From the NCBI GenBank assembly GCA_019671135.1, contig JAHRHY010000005.1, forward strand, positions 124,001 through 188,000: a DNA stretch of 64,000 nt. The letters are read 5' to 3'. Shown here one piece after another: positions 44,860 to 58,178 of this stretch. The translations under genes and the position numbers were made by a program. Position 1 is the stretch's first letter. Every line of letters starts with the position of its first letter. Source of the DNA: Linnemannia hyalina (Eukaryota; Mortierellomycota; Mortierellomycetes; Mortierellales; Mortierellaceae). The notes beneath the pieces were generated by a model. The model was not told where the DNA came from. It saw only the letters and a list, made by a program, of their open reading frames with translations, and did not search any database.

Positions 44860-47800
44860 ATGAGCATCGACTCGTTCTGCCACGACCCTGAGGGTTGGGT
44901 ACGTATCTCCTGTCTGGCATCGTTTTTGTCTTCACTTTGCCCGCTCACTTTGCCCGCTCACTTCCATCCGATCATTGTGTTACTTACCATTCATTTCTCG
45001 AAATCATCCATCGTTCACAAATAGGGTCCGACGAGCCATACTCGCCCCGATCTGACACCATGTGTGGAAAACACGATCCTGCTTACTCTCCCATCCCTCA
45101 TCGGGGTTCTCTACTTTGGCTACTCTGTCTTCTCAATGTCGCGACACGGCAAACCACACAATCTCGGTCGCACAAACATCATCTACTGGCCATCTCAATT
45201 CTTCATCCTCGCCAGCGTCGTGGCCTTGATCGCCAGAGCTGCCGTCCTCAACCAGTCTGGTTACGTCCCCGCCACCATGCTCAGCACCATCTCCCTCATC
45301 GTTGCTTGGGTACGTTGCCTTACTTTGGATGTTGGGTCGCCATTTGAAAATCTTCGAACCCCTTCAAGACCTACTTTCTAACTTTGTTATCTTTTTGTAC
45401 CTGCATCTATGTGTAGGCGGCGGCAATGGTTCTGAACCACTTTCAACACCAACAAGAAATCCGCTCGTCCGATCCAATCTTTACCCTCTACGTCTTCACC
45501 CTCGTCGCAAGCGCAATCAACATCCGCACAATGTCCCTCCTCAACCAAACCGATCAGGCCCAGTTTAAGGCGTTTATCGCCTTCTTTGCCTTCAGCTTTG
45601 CAGGATTCATTGTCGAGGCTTGGCCCCGAAGCGGGACACAGGTCCAAATCAAGAGTGGCGCCAGTCGATTCGAAAAGGCAAACCTCTTCTCGCGTCTCTC
45701 CTTCGACTACCTGCAGCCCATCATCACTCAGGGATACAAGGCCCCACTTGCTGCAAAGGATATTGCCGGGATGGTGCCTCGTCGCATCAAGACCGAATTC
45801 AGTCACGATAACCTCAACAACCACTGGCAAAAGGCTATCGCCAAGGCCGCTGCCAAGGGCACCAAGCCTAGTCTGTTCTGGACCGTCATGACCTCGTTTG
45901 GATCTCTGTGGGTTCCCATCATGGTCTACCGCATTATCGCCTCGACCTTGACCTATGTTTTGCCCACTCTCTTGAACGAGCTGTTGAGCTTCATTGGATC
46001 GTATGACACTGCCAACCCACAGCCTGTTTCCTTGGGAGTGATCCTGGCGTTTGGAATGTTCTTTGCCTCGCTTTTGAACTCGTTCTTTATGGCCCAGTAC
46101 TTCCAGGGTTCGTTGGATGTTGGTGTTGAGGCCAGAACGGCGCTCATTGCCATGATCTACCGCAAGTCGTTGAAGCTCTCGAGTGCTGCCAAGCAAAAGT
46201 CGACTGCAGGAGAGATCAACAACCATATGAGTGTTGATGCCGAGCGCTGGAACGACGCCATTACCTTCTTCCCCATGTTTATCTCCATCCCGTAAGTCAT
46301 CCCTTTGCTGTTGTCTGGTACACAATGCTTGTTTAATACAGTACAAGCAACTAACAAGCAGTGACTCTTCTATCTTTGTTTAACTATTGCATCCAAATAG
46401 ATACGAGTTGTGTATTGCCCTCTGGCTTTGTAAGTCGTTGTATTGGTTTAATTGCCTTGCAGGCCGAGCATTTTTTGTCAAAAGGTGCAACAACTAACCT
46501 GCTTTCATTCGATTGACCCTTGTAGTGTACCAGCAGATCGGATGGTCGGTGTTTACGGGTCTAGCTACGATCCTCATCATGATCCCCGTGCAGGGCATCG
46601 TCGGCAAGTACTTCACCAAGGCCAAGGCCGGCAAGCTCGAGTCCATGGACGGACGCATCCGCATCATGAACGAAATCCTCTCCGGTATCAAGATCGTCAA
46701 GCTCTACGGCTGGGAGGACTCCTTCAAGGAGCGCGTTGCCGTCTTCCGAAACCGCGAGCTCTCCAGTCTCCGCAAGATCGGTACCATCTTCTCGTACATG
46801 TCGATCATGTTCCAGTCGATGCCTCTCATCGTCTCCTTGGTCGCCTTCACCGTTTATGCCACCGTTGGAGGACCCAACTTTGGCCCTGGTGATATGAGTC
46901 CCCAGAAGGTCTTTGTTTCTATCTCGCTCTTTGGCATGCTCAACCGTCCCATTGGAATGTTGTCCCATATTATCGCTTTGACTATCAGTGTTACCGTCGC
47001 AACCAACCGTATTCAAAAGTTCCTCTTGGCGGAGGAAATCTTGGGCACCACCACCGAGTCCATCAAGACCCTGCCAGAGGATCGCACCATTCCTGTCATC
47101 GAGATCAAGGACGGTGTCTTTGCCTGGGAGACCGAGGGCCCTGAAGTCGAGAACCCCAAGGAACAAAAGGCGCGCGAAAAGCAGGAAGCCAAGAAGCAAG
47201 CCCAGCTTGAGAAGGAGGCCCGCAAGGCCGGAAAGCCCATCCCCGTGAAAGACGCCCATGTTGAGAAGGACTATGGCCCTACCTTGACCAACATCAACCT
47301 CGCCATTGCTCGCGGTGACCTGACCGCTGTTGTCGGACGTGTCGGCCAGGGCAAGACCTCGTTGTTGAATGCCATTATCGGAGACATGTACAAGCGCCAG
47401 GGATCGGTCCGCGTCTATGGCAGAATGGCCTACGTCGCCCAGCAGGCTTGGATCGTCAACGCCACCATGCGCGACAACATTTTGTTTGGAAACGAGTTTG
47501 ACCAGGCTCGCTACGACCACGTCCTCATGGCCTCTGGATTACTTCCCGATATCGATATGCTCCCTGCTGGCGACCAGACCGAGATTGGCGAGCGTGGAAT
47601 CAACCTGTCTGGAGGCCAGAAGCAGCGTGTCTCGCTTGCCCGTGCCGCCTACGAGAATGCCGATGTCTACTTGTTTGATGACCCCCTAAGCGCCGTTGAT
47701 GCCCATGTTGACCAACACCTCTGGCAGCACTTGATCGGACCTACCGGATTGCTCAAGGACAAGACTCGTGTCTTGGTCACCCATGCCATTCACCACTTGG

Positions 47801-50037
47801 AGCACGCAGACCAAATTGTTGTCATCAAGGACGGAGAGATCAGCGAGACCGGCAAGTACGATACTCTCATGGACGCCCGCAACGCCTTCTACCAACTCAT
47901 CAAGGATTACTCTGTTAACGAGGGCAAGAAGCGCAAGGAAAAGACTGTGGACGGCGAAGTCGCTGATGACGAGAGCGATGCTTCAACGCAGGCTGGGATC
48001 GACAAGGAGGGCAAGGAGGAGGTCGCTGAGGTCAAAAAGGATGACAAGGCTGGTCTGGTCTCTGAGGAAAAGATGGTTCATGGTAGTGTCGCCTGGGGCG
48101 TCTACTCGATCTACGCCAAGGCTGCGTCGTACAAGCTGTCTATCTTAATTGTTCTCTTCTTCTTGGGCTGCCAGGGCATCCAGATCGGCACCAATGTCTG
48201 GCTCAAGTACTGGACGACCCAGAACGGCGCCGAAAAGCACTCTGTCGGCGAGTTCCTGGGCGTCTATGCCGCCCTTGTTATTGCCTTCCTAATCAGCAAC
48301 GTCACTGTCACCTACATCACCATGGTCATTGCCGCCATCCGCGCTTCTACTATCTTGCACGAAGGTCTCCTGTCAACGATGCTCCGCCTGCCCATGTCCT
48401 TCTTCGACACCACCCCTCTCGGTCGTATTGTTAACCGCTTCTCGAGCGACATCTTCAGCATTGACGAGCTCACCCCATGGAACTTTATCAACGTCTTTGT
48501 CTGCGGTGCTTCTGTCCTCGGAACAATCGTGGTCATTGGTACAACCACCCCTATTTTCCTGGCCATCGTCCCTCCACTCGTGGTCCTCTACCTCCTCATC
48601 CAGACTTTCTACATTCGCTCGTCGCGTGCCCTCAAGCGTATCGATTCCGTCTCCAAGTCGCCCATCTACCAGCACTTCAGCGAGACCCTGGCCGGTGTCA
48701 CCACCATCCGCGCCCTTGCCGCCAACGACAGATTCATTGCCGAGAACGCCGCCAAGGCCGATATTGCTGCCAATGCCTACTTCGTGTGGGTCTCTACCAA
48801 CCGTTGGCTTCAGATCCGTTTGGAGGCTTTGGGAGCGATCGTTGTTCTTGCCGCTGCCTTGTTTGTGGTCCTCAGTCGGTCCAGTCTTGGTTCTTCCAGC
48901 GCCGGTCTTGCCATGTCGTATGCTCTCAGCGTCACCCTGGATATCACTTGGCTCGTTCGTTCCTACTGCGACCTTAACGTAAGTCTCTTCCCCATTCAGT
49001 ATTTGTAGCTGACAACTACCAATGTGTGATCATTATCAACGCCTTTTCTCTAACGATTATACGCTTTACCTTCTCCTTGCTAATAGAACCAATTGGTTGC
49101 GGTGGAGCGTGTGGACGAGTATGCCAAGAAGAACCCCGAGGCTCCTTCAGAGACGGACGTTGTCCTGCCCGAGAACTGGCCCCAAAACGGTCTGGTCGAA
49201 TTCCGCAACTACTCAACCCGTTACCGCGAGGGTCTCGATCTTGTCATCAAGAACATCTCCTTCTCGGTCCAGCCTGCCGAGAAGGTCGGTATCGTCGGTC
49301 GTACAGGTGCCGGTAAATCGTCCCTCACTTTGGCCCTCTTCCGTATCGTCGAGGCTGCCAACAGCCACTGGGCCAAGGCTACTCATAACGGCGCTGATCA
49401 GGACGCCGACCCGACCAAGACTGACAAGATTGCTGACCTGTCCGATGTTAACGTTGAAGAGGACGGTGGATCGATCTGGATTGATGGTGTCGACATCTCG
49501 ACCGTCGGTCTTCAGTACCTCCGCCAGCACCTTGCCATCATCCCCCAGGATCCTACCCTGTTTGTCGGCACTGTCCGCGAAAACCTTGATCCCTTCGACC
49601 AACTCCAAGACGCAGAACTCTGGGAAGCCCTCGAACGTGCCCATCTCAAGGACCACATTTCCTCCCTCGCCGGCGGCCTCTCCTTCAAGGTCTCCCAAAA
49701 CGGTGACAACTTCTCGGTCGGCCAACGGTCGCTCATCTGTCTTGCCCGCGCCCTCCTCCGCAAGACCAAGATCCTTGTCCTTGACGAAGCCACGGCTGCA
49801 GTCGATGTCGAGACGGATGAGTTGATTCAACGGACGATCCGAAAGGAGTTCAAGGATAGGACGATCCTGACGATTGCCCATCGTATCAAGACAGTTATGG
49901 ATTCTGACAAGATCTTGGTGTTGGAGAAGGGTCGTGTTCAAGAGTTTGAGGCGCCTGCGACGTTGTTGAAGAGGCCCGATTCGTTGTTCTTTAGCCTTGC
50001 TCAACAGGCTGGCGAGATCAAGGACCACGACGATTAG
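44860..50037 (+). CDS. ABCC-family ABC transporter (MRP/YCF1 type)
   Basis: Six exons (44860-44898, 45025-45309, 45417-46291, 46401-46429, 46526-48978, 49087-50037) join to 1,543 residues, the size of a full MRP. Order: N-terminal TMD0 helices and linker, first transmembrane domain, NBD1, linker, second transmembrane domain, NBD2. NBD1 has Walker A GRVGQGKTS (about residue 680), signature LSGGQKQR and Walker B VYLFDDPLSAVD. NBD2 has GRTGAGKSS (about residue 1300), the weak signature FSVGQRSL usual in ABCC, and VLDEATAAVD. Yeast Ycf1 and Bpt1 of this group move glutathione conjugates and metals into the vacuole, which is the likely role here; plasma-membrane efflux is the alternative. One exon is only 29 bp. 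Confidence 0.95.
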
Positions 50038-50401
50038 GAGCTCTAGTTTATACCATTGTTTTTCATTCATTTTTTTTTAGTACTTTCACCGTAGAGGTTT
50101 AATTAGCATTTGCATCCACTTAATACATACACATCGCTTTCGGTCTTTCATATTGGATTGGTATTGGAATGTTGCCTTCAAATGTTTGGTGGATCCTGTT
50201 GTGATTGAAAAGTTCGATCTGGCGTTCAGTCAAGAAGCAGTCGACTTTGTCAGACCCCGTCAGGAAGCGTGGACGAAAGTGGTGGTACAAATGTATTTAA
50301 TGCTTAATATGTTGTATTTTGTTCTCTATGCCAAAACTCCTCCTCCTGCTTGCCAGTTGTTTATGGGTGGTGGCTCCCGCACAAAAGTCAAAGTCATGAT
50401 C
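50038..50401. other. Convergent 3' spacer
   Basis: The ABCC and bL27m genes end tail to tail here, and their 3' UTRs must share these 364 bp. Nothing else is seen. Confidence 0.5.
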
Positions 50402-51501
50402 TTATGCCTGGACGACCTTCTCCAAAGAAACCAACTCCTCCAAGGCCTCTTTCCTAGACTGGTCCAATTCCCGCTTGAAGGCCGCAGTATCAACCATCCT
50501 GAACGCTCTCCTCCTAGGCTCGTTGATAGGAGTAGGCAAGACCTCGTCCTTGTGAAGCGTGACGCCAACATATGTCCTCTTCCAGAACTTCTTGTCCTTA
50601 ACTGGGTCCTGGTAGTACTGCACCCACCCGGACTCGAGTGCAAATAGTGTGTGATCCTTGCCCATTCCGACATTCTCGCCTGGGTAAAAGTGTGTGCCGC
50701 GTTGGCGGTAGATAATGTTTCCAGGGATCACCGGTTGGCCTATTTTTTTTTTTTTTTGTTTTTGTTCGGAAATGGCGGCATTGTTAGAAAAAAGGAGAGT
50801 ATCGGCAAGCAAAATTGATTCAGGGGAAAGTGGAGGTGGGGTTTGATGATCTGTTGTTTTGGTGTTGTGTTTTTTTACCTCCGACTTTCTTGGCTCCGAG
50901 ACGACGACCGGCAGAATCTCTGTTGTTCTTTGTGGAACCTCCAGCCTTCTTACTGGCGAAACGAACCTGGTTCGTGAAGGCTACAAAGTCATTGGGCGAA
51001 AAACGGGAAAGTGGAAAAGGGTCGGGTCAGCTACTAGGGTTCGTGATTCTAGAGGTTCAATTCCGAGATCTGATCCCGCTGGTGGCGAGAGAAGTCCAAG
51101 ATACAGTATGAATGACATTCGACTGCTTTCGGAGCTCCTTGAATCATTTGTTTCTTTGGTTCCTGGATTTCCTGGTTCGATAGAACTGACAGTTCGATTG
51201 AGTTTTAAAGGTGATACGCCCGCGATGCTTCAACGTCCTGGGAAGTATCGATCCACTCTCAAAGAGAAAGCGCAGTTCCTGGACCCGGAAGTATTCTAGC
51301 CGATCAGCGCTCTTCACATTGACGGCCACTTCCTGTTCCTGAGTGAGATCAGACCTAAAGCTGATCTGGTTGTTGTTTTTTCCGAAACGTGCGTCGATCC
51401 GGGAATGCGGGTGGGTAGTGTATACCTGAGGTCTCTGCGGTGAGGCCGAGGCGAGCGAATTGGCGGTTGAGGCCGAGGATGTTTGTTGACAGGAGAGACA
51501 T
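50402..51501 (-). CDS. MRPL27: Mitochondrial large-subunit ribosomal protein bL27m
   Basis: Three exons (51426-51501, 50879-50980, 50402-50739) join to 171 residues. A mitochondrial leader ([19 protein letters not shown]) precedes the bL27 core: [24 protein letters not shown], then [17 protein letters not shown] and [18 protein letters not shown]. The core is split precisely across intron 2. bL27 lies near the peptidyl-transferase centre of the mitoribosome. The C-terminal extension of about 80 residues ([15 protein letters not shown] and onward) is like that of yeast mitochondrial bL27 (Mrp7) and is expected in fungi. The gene is divergent from the HSF gene. Confidence 0.93.
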
Positions 51502-51825
51502 GGTGGTGGCGCTGTGTGGGGAGGAAAGGAGAAAAGTGTGATCGGAGGAGGCGAGAGACGGGCGGTAGAAGTCTTGCTGATCAGAGATGCAGCAGTAGGG
51601 CGAAGGAGTAGAGAGGCAGTCGAAAATGACGTATAAGAATCGTATTTGTTACCAATTAACACTTCCTCGATCCCTCCCTTGCACTTGCTCCAGACACAAG
51701 TGCTGAGGATGAAAAAAAAATAAATAAAGTTTTGCGTTGGTTTTTTGTTTGATCACCACCTCCTTTGCTTGCACCTTTTCAACTTATTCACTCTTGCCTC
51801 ATTCGAACAAACAGCCCAGCGTCGC
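51502..51825. promoter_or_regulatory. Bidirectional promoter region, bL27m / HSF
   Basis: The two start codons face away from each other across 324 bp. Runs of T and pyrimidine lie toward the HSF side. Confidence 0.45.
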
Positions 51826-54486
51826 ATGTCCCCAGCACCAACTACAGGAACAGCCAAAAGAACCCTCGCCGCACCACATAACCCCATGACCCTCGCCCCC
51901 GAGACAGCCTTGGCACTCATTCAAGCCGGGGCCTCTTCTTCCAATAACATCAATAACAACACCACCACTATTGCTACTCCTACTACTGCAGCCACCACCG
52001 CAGTCACCGCTTCTACTGTTGCTGCATCAGCAACAACACCTGCGCAACCACAGGGCCCTAGTATGAGCATGCCCAACGCCAACAACATGCTCGTCAACGG
52101 AAGAGGCAATGCCGCCTCGACCTCAAGAGCCTCCTCTAGTCGAACTGCCTCGGCCTCTTCTTCCTCCTCTATGCAGCAACTCCCTCGACCCTCCAGCACT
52201 GCCCGAGGAAACGTTGCCGCATTCCTGACCAAGCTCTACAAGTACGCCCTTACTATTCCACTCGTCTGGTCCATAGCATCGTTCGTGTACCAATTGAACC
52301 CTTGGTTCTCAATTACTTACCTTTGCCACACTTTTTTTAACGGTTGTAAAAATAATCTGTTACAAACAATCGTAGCATGGTCGGCGACGAGGCTTCCAAT
52401 AACTTGATCAAGTGGTCCGACGATGGCCATTCCTTCATTGGTAAGAACAGCACAAACTATACCAGCCAATTGACTCCTATTCCTCAATGCTTCCACGAAA
52501 ACGTTGCATTATTCTCCAAAGTTATTATTTAGCATTGACAGGACTGAAATCGAACCTGAACATCATGTGTCTGTCATACAACCTGACTCCATGCATTTTG
52601 CTTCAAACACCTCTAGTTGTCAAGCACGTGGAGTTTGCAAAGGAGGTGCTGCCAAAGTTTTTCAAGCACAACAATTTCTCGTCGTTTGTCCGTCAACTCA
52701 ACATGTACGGGTTCCACAAGGTGCCTCATCTGCAGCAGGGAGTCCTCCTCCCAGACGCCGACTCGGAACAGTGGGAGTTCAGCAACCCGCATTTTCAAAA
52801 GAACCAGCCCGACCTACTCTGCTTGGTTTCCAGGAAGAAGGCGTCGAACGGAAACGATGACAAGGATGCCCTAACAATGGATTTGGGCCATATTCTCTCG
52901 GAGGTCACCGCCATCAAGAAGCATCAAATTGCCATCTCGTCCGACTTGAAGAATATTGAGCGGGATCACCAATCGCTCTGGCAAGAGTCCATCGCCGCAC
53001 GGGAACGCCACCAACGTCAGCAGGACACTATCGACAAAATTCTCCGCTTCCTCGCCAGTGTCTTTTCAGGAGAGAAGAAGAGGGCCATTGTTCCCAACAA
53101 GAAGCCCAGACTTACTATCACCGAAGGAGATGTGGACGACGAGTACGAACATGAACTCGGACTAAGCTCTGGTGGTGAACACGAGGAAGAGGTCACGAAA
53201 TTATTGGGAAGCAAGCGCAAGCGTGCGTCCATGGTCGAGTCCGAGGCAGACTATCTTTTACCAGGCATGGAGACTCGCGGATCGCCCAGCAAGCCAACTT
53301 TCAACATTAGTGAAATGACACCTGGTGAGCATTCATATCTTCGTTCTCGTTTGAGCCATGCTATATTTATGCATTTTTGATGCGGTGCTCTAACCATAAC
53401 AAATGGCTCTTTGTTGGGTTTAATTTCCTCCGACGTAGCAACACTGGCACTCCTTGCTAATGCAAGTCAGTCTGCCCAGTCTGCCCAGGCAAACCCCTGT
53501 TCTCCAGCTTCAACGTCAACATCCTCGATCTCAACTCCACCCATTGCAACAACATCAACAGCACCTAGCAAAAAGTTGGCTCCGCCTCCGGTCACGAGCG
53601 AACCACAGGGGTCGATCACGGACTATCTCAGCGCATTCCCTGGATTGAACTTTCCTGGCGTACAACCTTTCAAACTGGACGGTTCAAACTTGTCGATCCC
53701 AACAACACTTTTGCCCAATGCCATTAGCCCTTTGCATCACGATATGCTCCGGTCGATCTCAATGGCGAATGCACAGGAGAATCTGCCTGCACCGCTCCCA
53801 CCTTCCTTTGTCCAGACACCAGCAGGAGCGAATGCGGTTAAAGGAGTGGACCAGATAGCACAGGAAATGGAGCAGTTGCAGAAGAGTATTGAAGCCTTGG
53901 AGGCGCATGGCCTCAATGTCAACGACTTCAACTTTGACGAATCTTATTTAAATTCGGCCAACTTTGGTACGTTATGCGTATTTGTATTGACCTTTGACAC
54001 AAGCGTGAGAAAGTAAGTTTTCAGCTAACATTATGCCTTCTCCTATTTTCTTTGACTGTTCAACTAATAGCTGATAATGGGTATGGCGATATGAGTGGTA
54101 TCAGCGGAAGTGGGATCCCTTACCAGGATTCTCTGGGATCGGAGGCCGATAACATGGACGATATGATTCACGCGGACCAGGACGACCTGAATATGATCAC
54201 GCCAGCACTTGACCATCAACATATTGTGTCTGAACCTGTGACACCTTCATCGTCCTCTGCCTCGACGCCTCGAAGCAGCAGCAACATCAACACTATACCT
54301 TTATCGACACACCCTTCCAAGTCATTCTCACCGTTGTCTGCCTCTTCTTCTACCTCGACCCCCGTTATCACTCTTCCAGTCTCTGCCGCTTCAACGCCGA
54401 CCGAGACGCCCTTGATCAATCCACGGACATCTACCGTTGGCGACGAGTACCTTGAGGATATGATTCACCTTGATGACTCTATCTAA
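51826..54486 (+). CDS. HSF1: Heat-shock transcription factor
   Basis: Five exons (51826-52241, 52376-52440, 52617-53324, 53439-53966, 54071-54486) join to 710 residues. A Ser/Thr/Asn-rich N-terminus of about 130 residues precedes the DNA-binding domain: AAFLTKLYN, LIKWSDDGHSFI, FAKEVLPKFFKHNNFSSFVR then QLNMYGFHKV, and WEFSNPHF. The domain is split by two introns. A heptad-rich trimerisation region follows (about residues 250-310, HILSEVTAIKKHQIAIS onward), then a KRKR-containing basic patch and a long acidic, Ser/Thr-rich activation region ending DEYLEDMIHLDDSI. It should bind nGAAn arrays such as the one before Hsp70 at 37.4 kb. A relative of the HSF-domain regulators Skn7 or Sfl1 is less likely, since no receiver domain is present. 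Confidence 0.93.
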
Positions 54487-55112
54487 ATCCTTCACCTTTC
54501 ATTTTCTTGCAGTTTTGTTTTTGCCATCTGTCCCTTCCTCTTTTCATTGCTTATCTATCCACCTCATTGTTCTAGTTATGTCCCATAGTCATTTTCTTTG
54601 CATTTTTCATCTATGTACTTTACACCACTACCCCACACACTTCGCCCATCATTCGATCACAATTAAAGTTTGTGAAAGCCCAAGCCAAAAAAAAAAAAAA
54701 AAAAAAAACAACGTTTAGAAGTGTCTGTTAGCGCGTGTCCTTCAAGTCTACTCTACTGCATAGCACCTGCACTGTAGGCGGCGTGACTGGGGATCAACTC
54801 AAGGCTGCCTTTCCTGGGTCGAGCTGGGTCCTCGTCCCTTTTCAGCCTACCGTACCCTAGTAGTTTCTTTGAATCACTTCACTCTCCTTCGACAGCCAAA
54901 GCTCTCATCAACTACACTCTTGTTCTCCTCTTGACTCTTTCGCCCTTCCTACACCAGACGCATTCCACTCTTTTAATCAACACATTCTCGCCCCTCACTC
55001 TAACCAACCGACCAACGCGCTCCATCCTTCTCGTCCCTTTCCACCCATACCTTCACCACGCGCACACATAACCTCCACCCACATCCAACCAAACCAGCAA
55101 GCAACAACTATC
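54487..55112. other. HSF 3' UTR, poly-A tract and next promoter
   Basis: A 22-bp A run lies at 54687-54708. The last 250 bp before 55113 are pyrimidine-rich. No gene is seen. Confidence 0.45.
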
Positions 55113-55336
55113 ATGGCCTCGTTTATGTCGATGCAGTACGATTCAGACTCAGACTCGGCCGATGATCTCGACTTTAAGCCAGTCAGCGACGGAAGCTCTG
55201 GTTCCGGTAAGCACTCCTATACTCTACACTCACAAAGTTATTCTCCCTTTGCCAAAGTCTCAGCTTCCAACCCTCGAACATGTACCCTTTGAACGGGCCA
55301 CGTTTTTATTTCTGCGTATGCCTGTGGCACAACCTT

Positions 55337-55402
<66 letters not shown>

Positions 55403-56974
55403 CTGCTTGCTCTTGTCCCAATGCCAGTCAATCCAAAAAAAAAAAAAAAAAAAAAAAAAATCCCCACTATTTTGTTATCCTCCTCCACATATGTGTAACA
55501 GACCCTATTGACACTACTGTGTATGTATGTTTGTTTTTTTTTGTTTGTAAATAGATGGTGACAGTGCCGCTGATGAGGATATAGACGAAACCATGGAGGG
55601 TGTTGAAGGAGAGACTGACGCTGCCGGGCCAATAGTACCTGCTCCTGCAGTACCTTCTACAAAGGCCGGCGCCTCTAAAAAGAAATATAGCCCACGCGCT
55701 CAACAGACCGGCGCCACCTCAACGCCGCCAGCAACAGTAGTAGCCTCCTCGTCAGTTCAGGTCTCTTCACAACCCGTCTCTACAGATTCAGTGGCAATAC
55801 CTAGAGTCAATGTGCCAACAGCTGCAGGGGAAGCTGGTGGCGCCACTACTGAACCTTTGGCAGGTACCTCTGGATCCTCTGAAGTAAGTTTTGTTTCCTT
55901 GTTTTATCTATACTAAGTCTCAGGCGCGCTCGGTGCTTCAATTGCAAACCCATTTGTTATGCTATTGCGAAAATGGAAACTTAATATTTATGTTTTGTTG
56001 CGTATTTTCATTCACTCCAACTGGTTCGTTAACAATAGCTAACGGCTACTGCAACTGGCGATGCAAGCGCTGCAGGAAGTGCACCAGGAGAGGTGGTGAA
56101 GAAGAAGAAAGGACCCAAGAAGGGCACAAAGTACAAGAAACGAGCAACAGCTGCTCCAGATGCAGTAGGTGGATTGGCACCCAAGTACCCCAAGATGACC
56201 AAGAAGGCTGCTGCAGCTGCCGCTGCTGCAGTCGCGGCGGCGGCGGCTTCTTCTCGGACTATGGCTCATGCGTTCGGACGATTCGGTCTCCAAAATACCC
56301 AGGTCGACCTCGGTAAGCATTTCTTGTGCAAGTCACTAAACATCTCAGCCTCTTTTCACCCTTTGCAACTGCGTCCTCATACCTTTACTTCATATCGATA
56401 TACATGAATGATGCTAGATCATCCACTGGAATCGTTCAAGTGGCCGTACTCGCCATTCACAGCGGATTTCAAGACGCAGCACCAGGCGAGAGGCACGATG
56501 GCGAAGGACTTGCATCAGGCTGTGCAGCAGATCACGGAATCCAATAACCGGTCAACATGGCATTTGCAGGAGCTCGATCAACAATTGCAGATGAGTCGAC
56601 AGGACTTAAAGACGAGTCTAGACGAGATTCAATTCAGGAAGAGTCAGCTTCGGGATATGAGCTTGATGGCAGCTGACATCGTGCGGAAGCTTTCATCGTC
56701 TTCGTCGTCGAGCCGGAGGAGTGGAAGAGGAGCAGAGAGGGCGGGTTTACCGTCGTCATCGTCATCGACGTCGGCTTTACCGGGCGGCACAGAATCTGTA
56801 GGGCGAGTGAGTGACCTGGACTCGGATGCTATGGAAGTTGACGGAGCCGAGGAGATGTCTGCGAGTGCTGAGCTTGGGCAGCTACGATTGAACGATTTGA
56901 ATGAGAGTAATGTCCGGTCTTTTCTGGAAAAGATTCGCGAGCTTGAGCAGCACCAACGCCATATCATGGTGTAA
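55113..56974 (+). CDS. Unrecognised nuclear-type coiled-coil protein
   Basis: Four exons (55113-55206, 55555-55883, 56039-56312, 56418-56974) join to 417 residues. The start is acidic (MQYDSDSDSADDLDF). A Ser/Thr/Pro/Ala-rich section follows, then a Lys-rich patch likely to be a nuclear localisation signal (KKKKGPKKGTKYKKR) and an alanine run. A folded-looking block (HPLESFKWPYSPFTADFKTQ) leads into a long helix predicted to coil (QQITESNNRSTWHLQELDQQ and onward). The C-terminus is acidic and ends in another short helix (FLEKIRELEQHQRHIMV). I cannot assign a family; a chromatin or transcription complex subunit would fit. Intron 1 carries a 62-bp CA run and a poly-A tract. Confidence 0.75.
55339..55400. 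repeat. (CA)n microsatellite in an intron
   Basis: About 31 CA units in intron 1 of the preceding gene, followed 36 bp later by a run of about 25 A. Such tracts are prone to length change. Confidence 0.9.
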
Positions 56975-57423
56975 GGAATAGCTTGCTTCTCTCTATGACA
57001 ACATCTTTCCTTTTTTTGGTTTTTCTCTCTCTCTCTTTGCAGCTCAGCGTTGAAATGGATTCTTTACGGGTTACTTCCTTCACTTTGAGATTGGAACATT
57101 CGACCAGTTCGTTTGTTCTTAAACTCTTGTGATGCCCTGTCCCACCTCTTTTTCCATCTCTTCAATCCTTTACATTCTTTTGCTTCTTTGCTATCTCTTA
57201 CCACCCGCCCATTATTCCAGTTTCCCTGCTCCATCATTCAATGCTTGCTCTCATTGCTTCTTACCCTCTACGTTCATTTGCACTATTATTTTGTACTCAT
57301 GTAAAATAAAAACAGCCGAAAAAAGTCAACCCGCAGCCTTGCTCTTTTGTCCATGGCAAATTTGCATGCGGACGAAAATATTCCCTGTGGTATTATTCAT
57401 GTACTTTTTATTATTGTTGCTCT
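56975..57423. other. Convergent 3' spacer
   Basis: Pyrimidine-rich 3' sequence between two genes that end toward each other. No coding region is seen. Confidence 0.45.
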
Positions 57424-58178
57424 CTAGACGGACAATCCGAATGCGTAGACGATGACGATCATGGACTTGTTCTCGAAGCGGTGGACGGCCGCTCCTATTT
57501 TGACATTTGACAATTTTTTTTGTGCAAAGAATGTGTGTTAGCTTTGGGTTAAATTGAGAGGTATGTGCGCGAATGGTGGGGGTGATTGATTGAGTACCAT
57601 CGGACTCTGCATCCCAGAGACTGGTGGATGAGATGTGGATGCCTGCGCCGATCGACTCTAGGAACGTGCTCGTTACTAGAAGGAGATAAGGTATGATAAG
57701 TGTGCGTTATGTTAGTACTGCGAGGGTGACAAACAAGCCGGAGATATGAAGGACCTTGCCAGTGTGAATATGACTAAGTGATACGGACCGATGAACTTGA
57801 AGGTATTGCCTTTGAGATGGGTGGTGAGACGGGCGATGGCTTCCTGATAGATGGCGGATTGCCACTCTTGGACGAGATCTGACCGGTATGTGGCATCCTT
57901 TAAGACCTTCTTCACCACCTGTTTTGGTAGGTTTGTTGTAGGATAGTTTTCGAGTCAGTCAGTTGGATATCAATGCTTTTTTGTTGTTGTATATTTGACG
58001 GAGTATGTTGGTTTACCTCTTCGAGGATTTTTGTTGCGGCCTTGACGTCAAACTTGGGTTTCTATACGAGTTGAAGGTCAAAGGGGAGTTGTAAGGTTAT
58101 GTCTGGTCGTTTGTCCCTTGACGCAGGCTTAATTCTCTCTTGTTGTTATCGATTGGAGCGTACTTCTTCTGTTGCCAT
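57424..58178 (-). CDS. Dynein light chain, Tctex1/DYNLT family
   Basis: Five small exons (58164-58178, 58017-58061, 57789-57918, 57598-57675, 57424-57494) join to 112 residues, the standard Tctex1 size. The joined protein reads KPKFDVKAATKILEE, then LKDATYRSDLVQEWQSAIYQ, KGNTFKFIVTSTFLE, SIGAGIHISSTSLWD and ENKSMIVIVYAFGLSV. These match the family pattern KFKYIV...GAGLH..S..WD..TDG...WEN...CIVSVFGLS. It binds dynein intermediate chain and cargo in retrograde microtubule transport. The first exon encodes only five residues, so an automatic model could easily miss it. The third intron uses an unusual GTCCGT donor. Confidence 0.9.

Noticed and set aside
45387..47520. Two reverse-strand frames of 319 codons opposite the ABCC transporter
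   Set aside because: Low-complexity shadow proteins over a well-defined transporter; no splice logic or domain.
51040..51080. tRNA-like GGTTCAATTCC box
   Set aside because: The flanking bases do not form a T-arm stem, and no acceptor stem or convincing A box is present.
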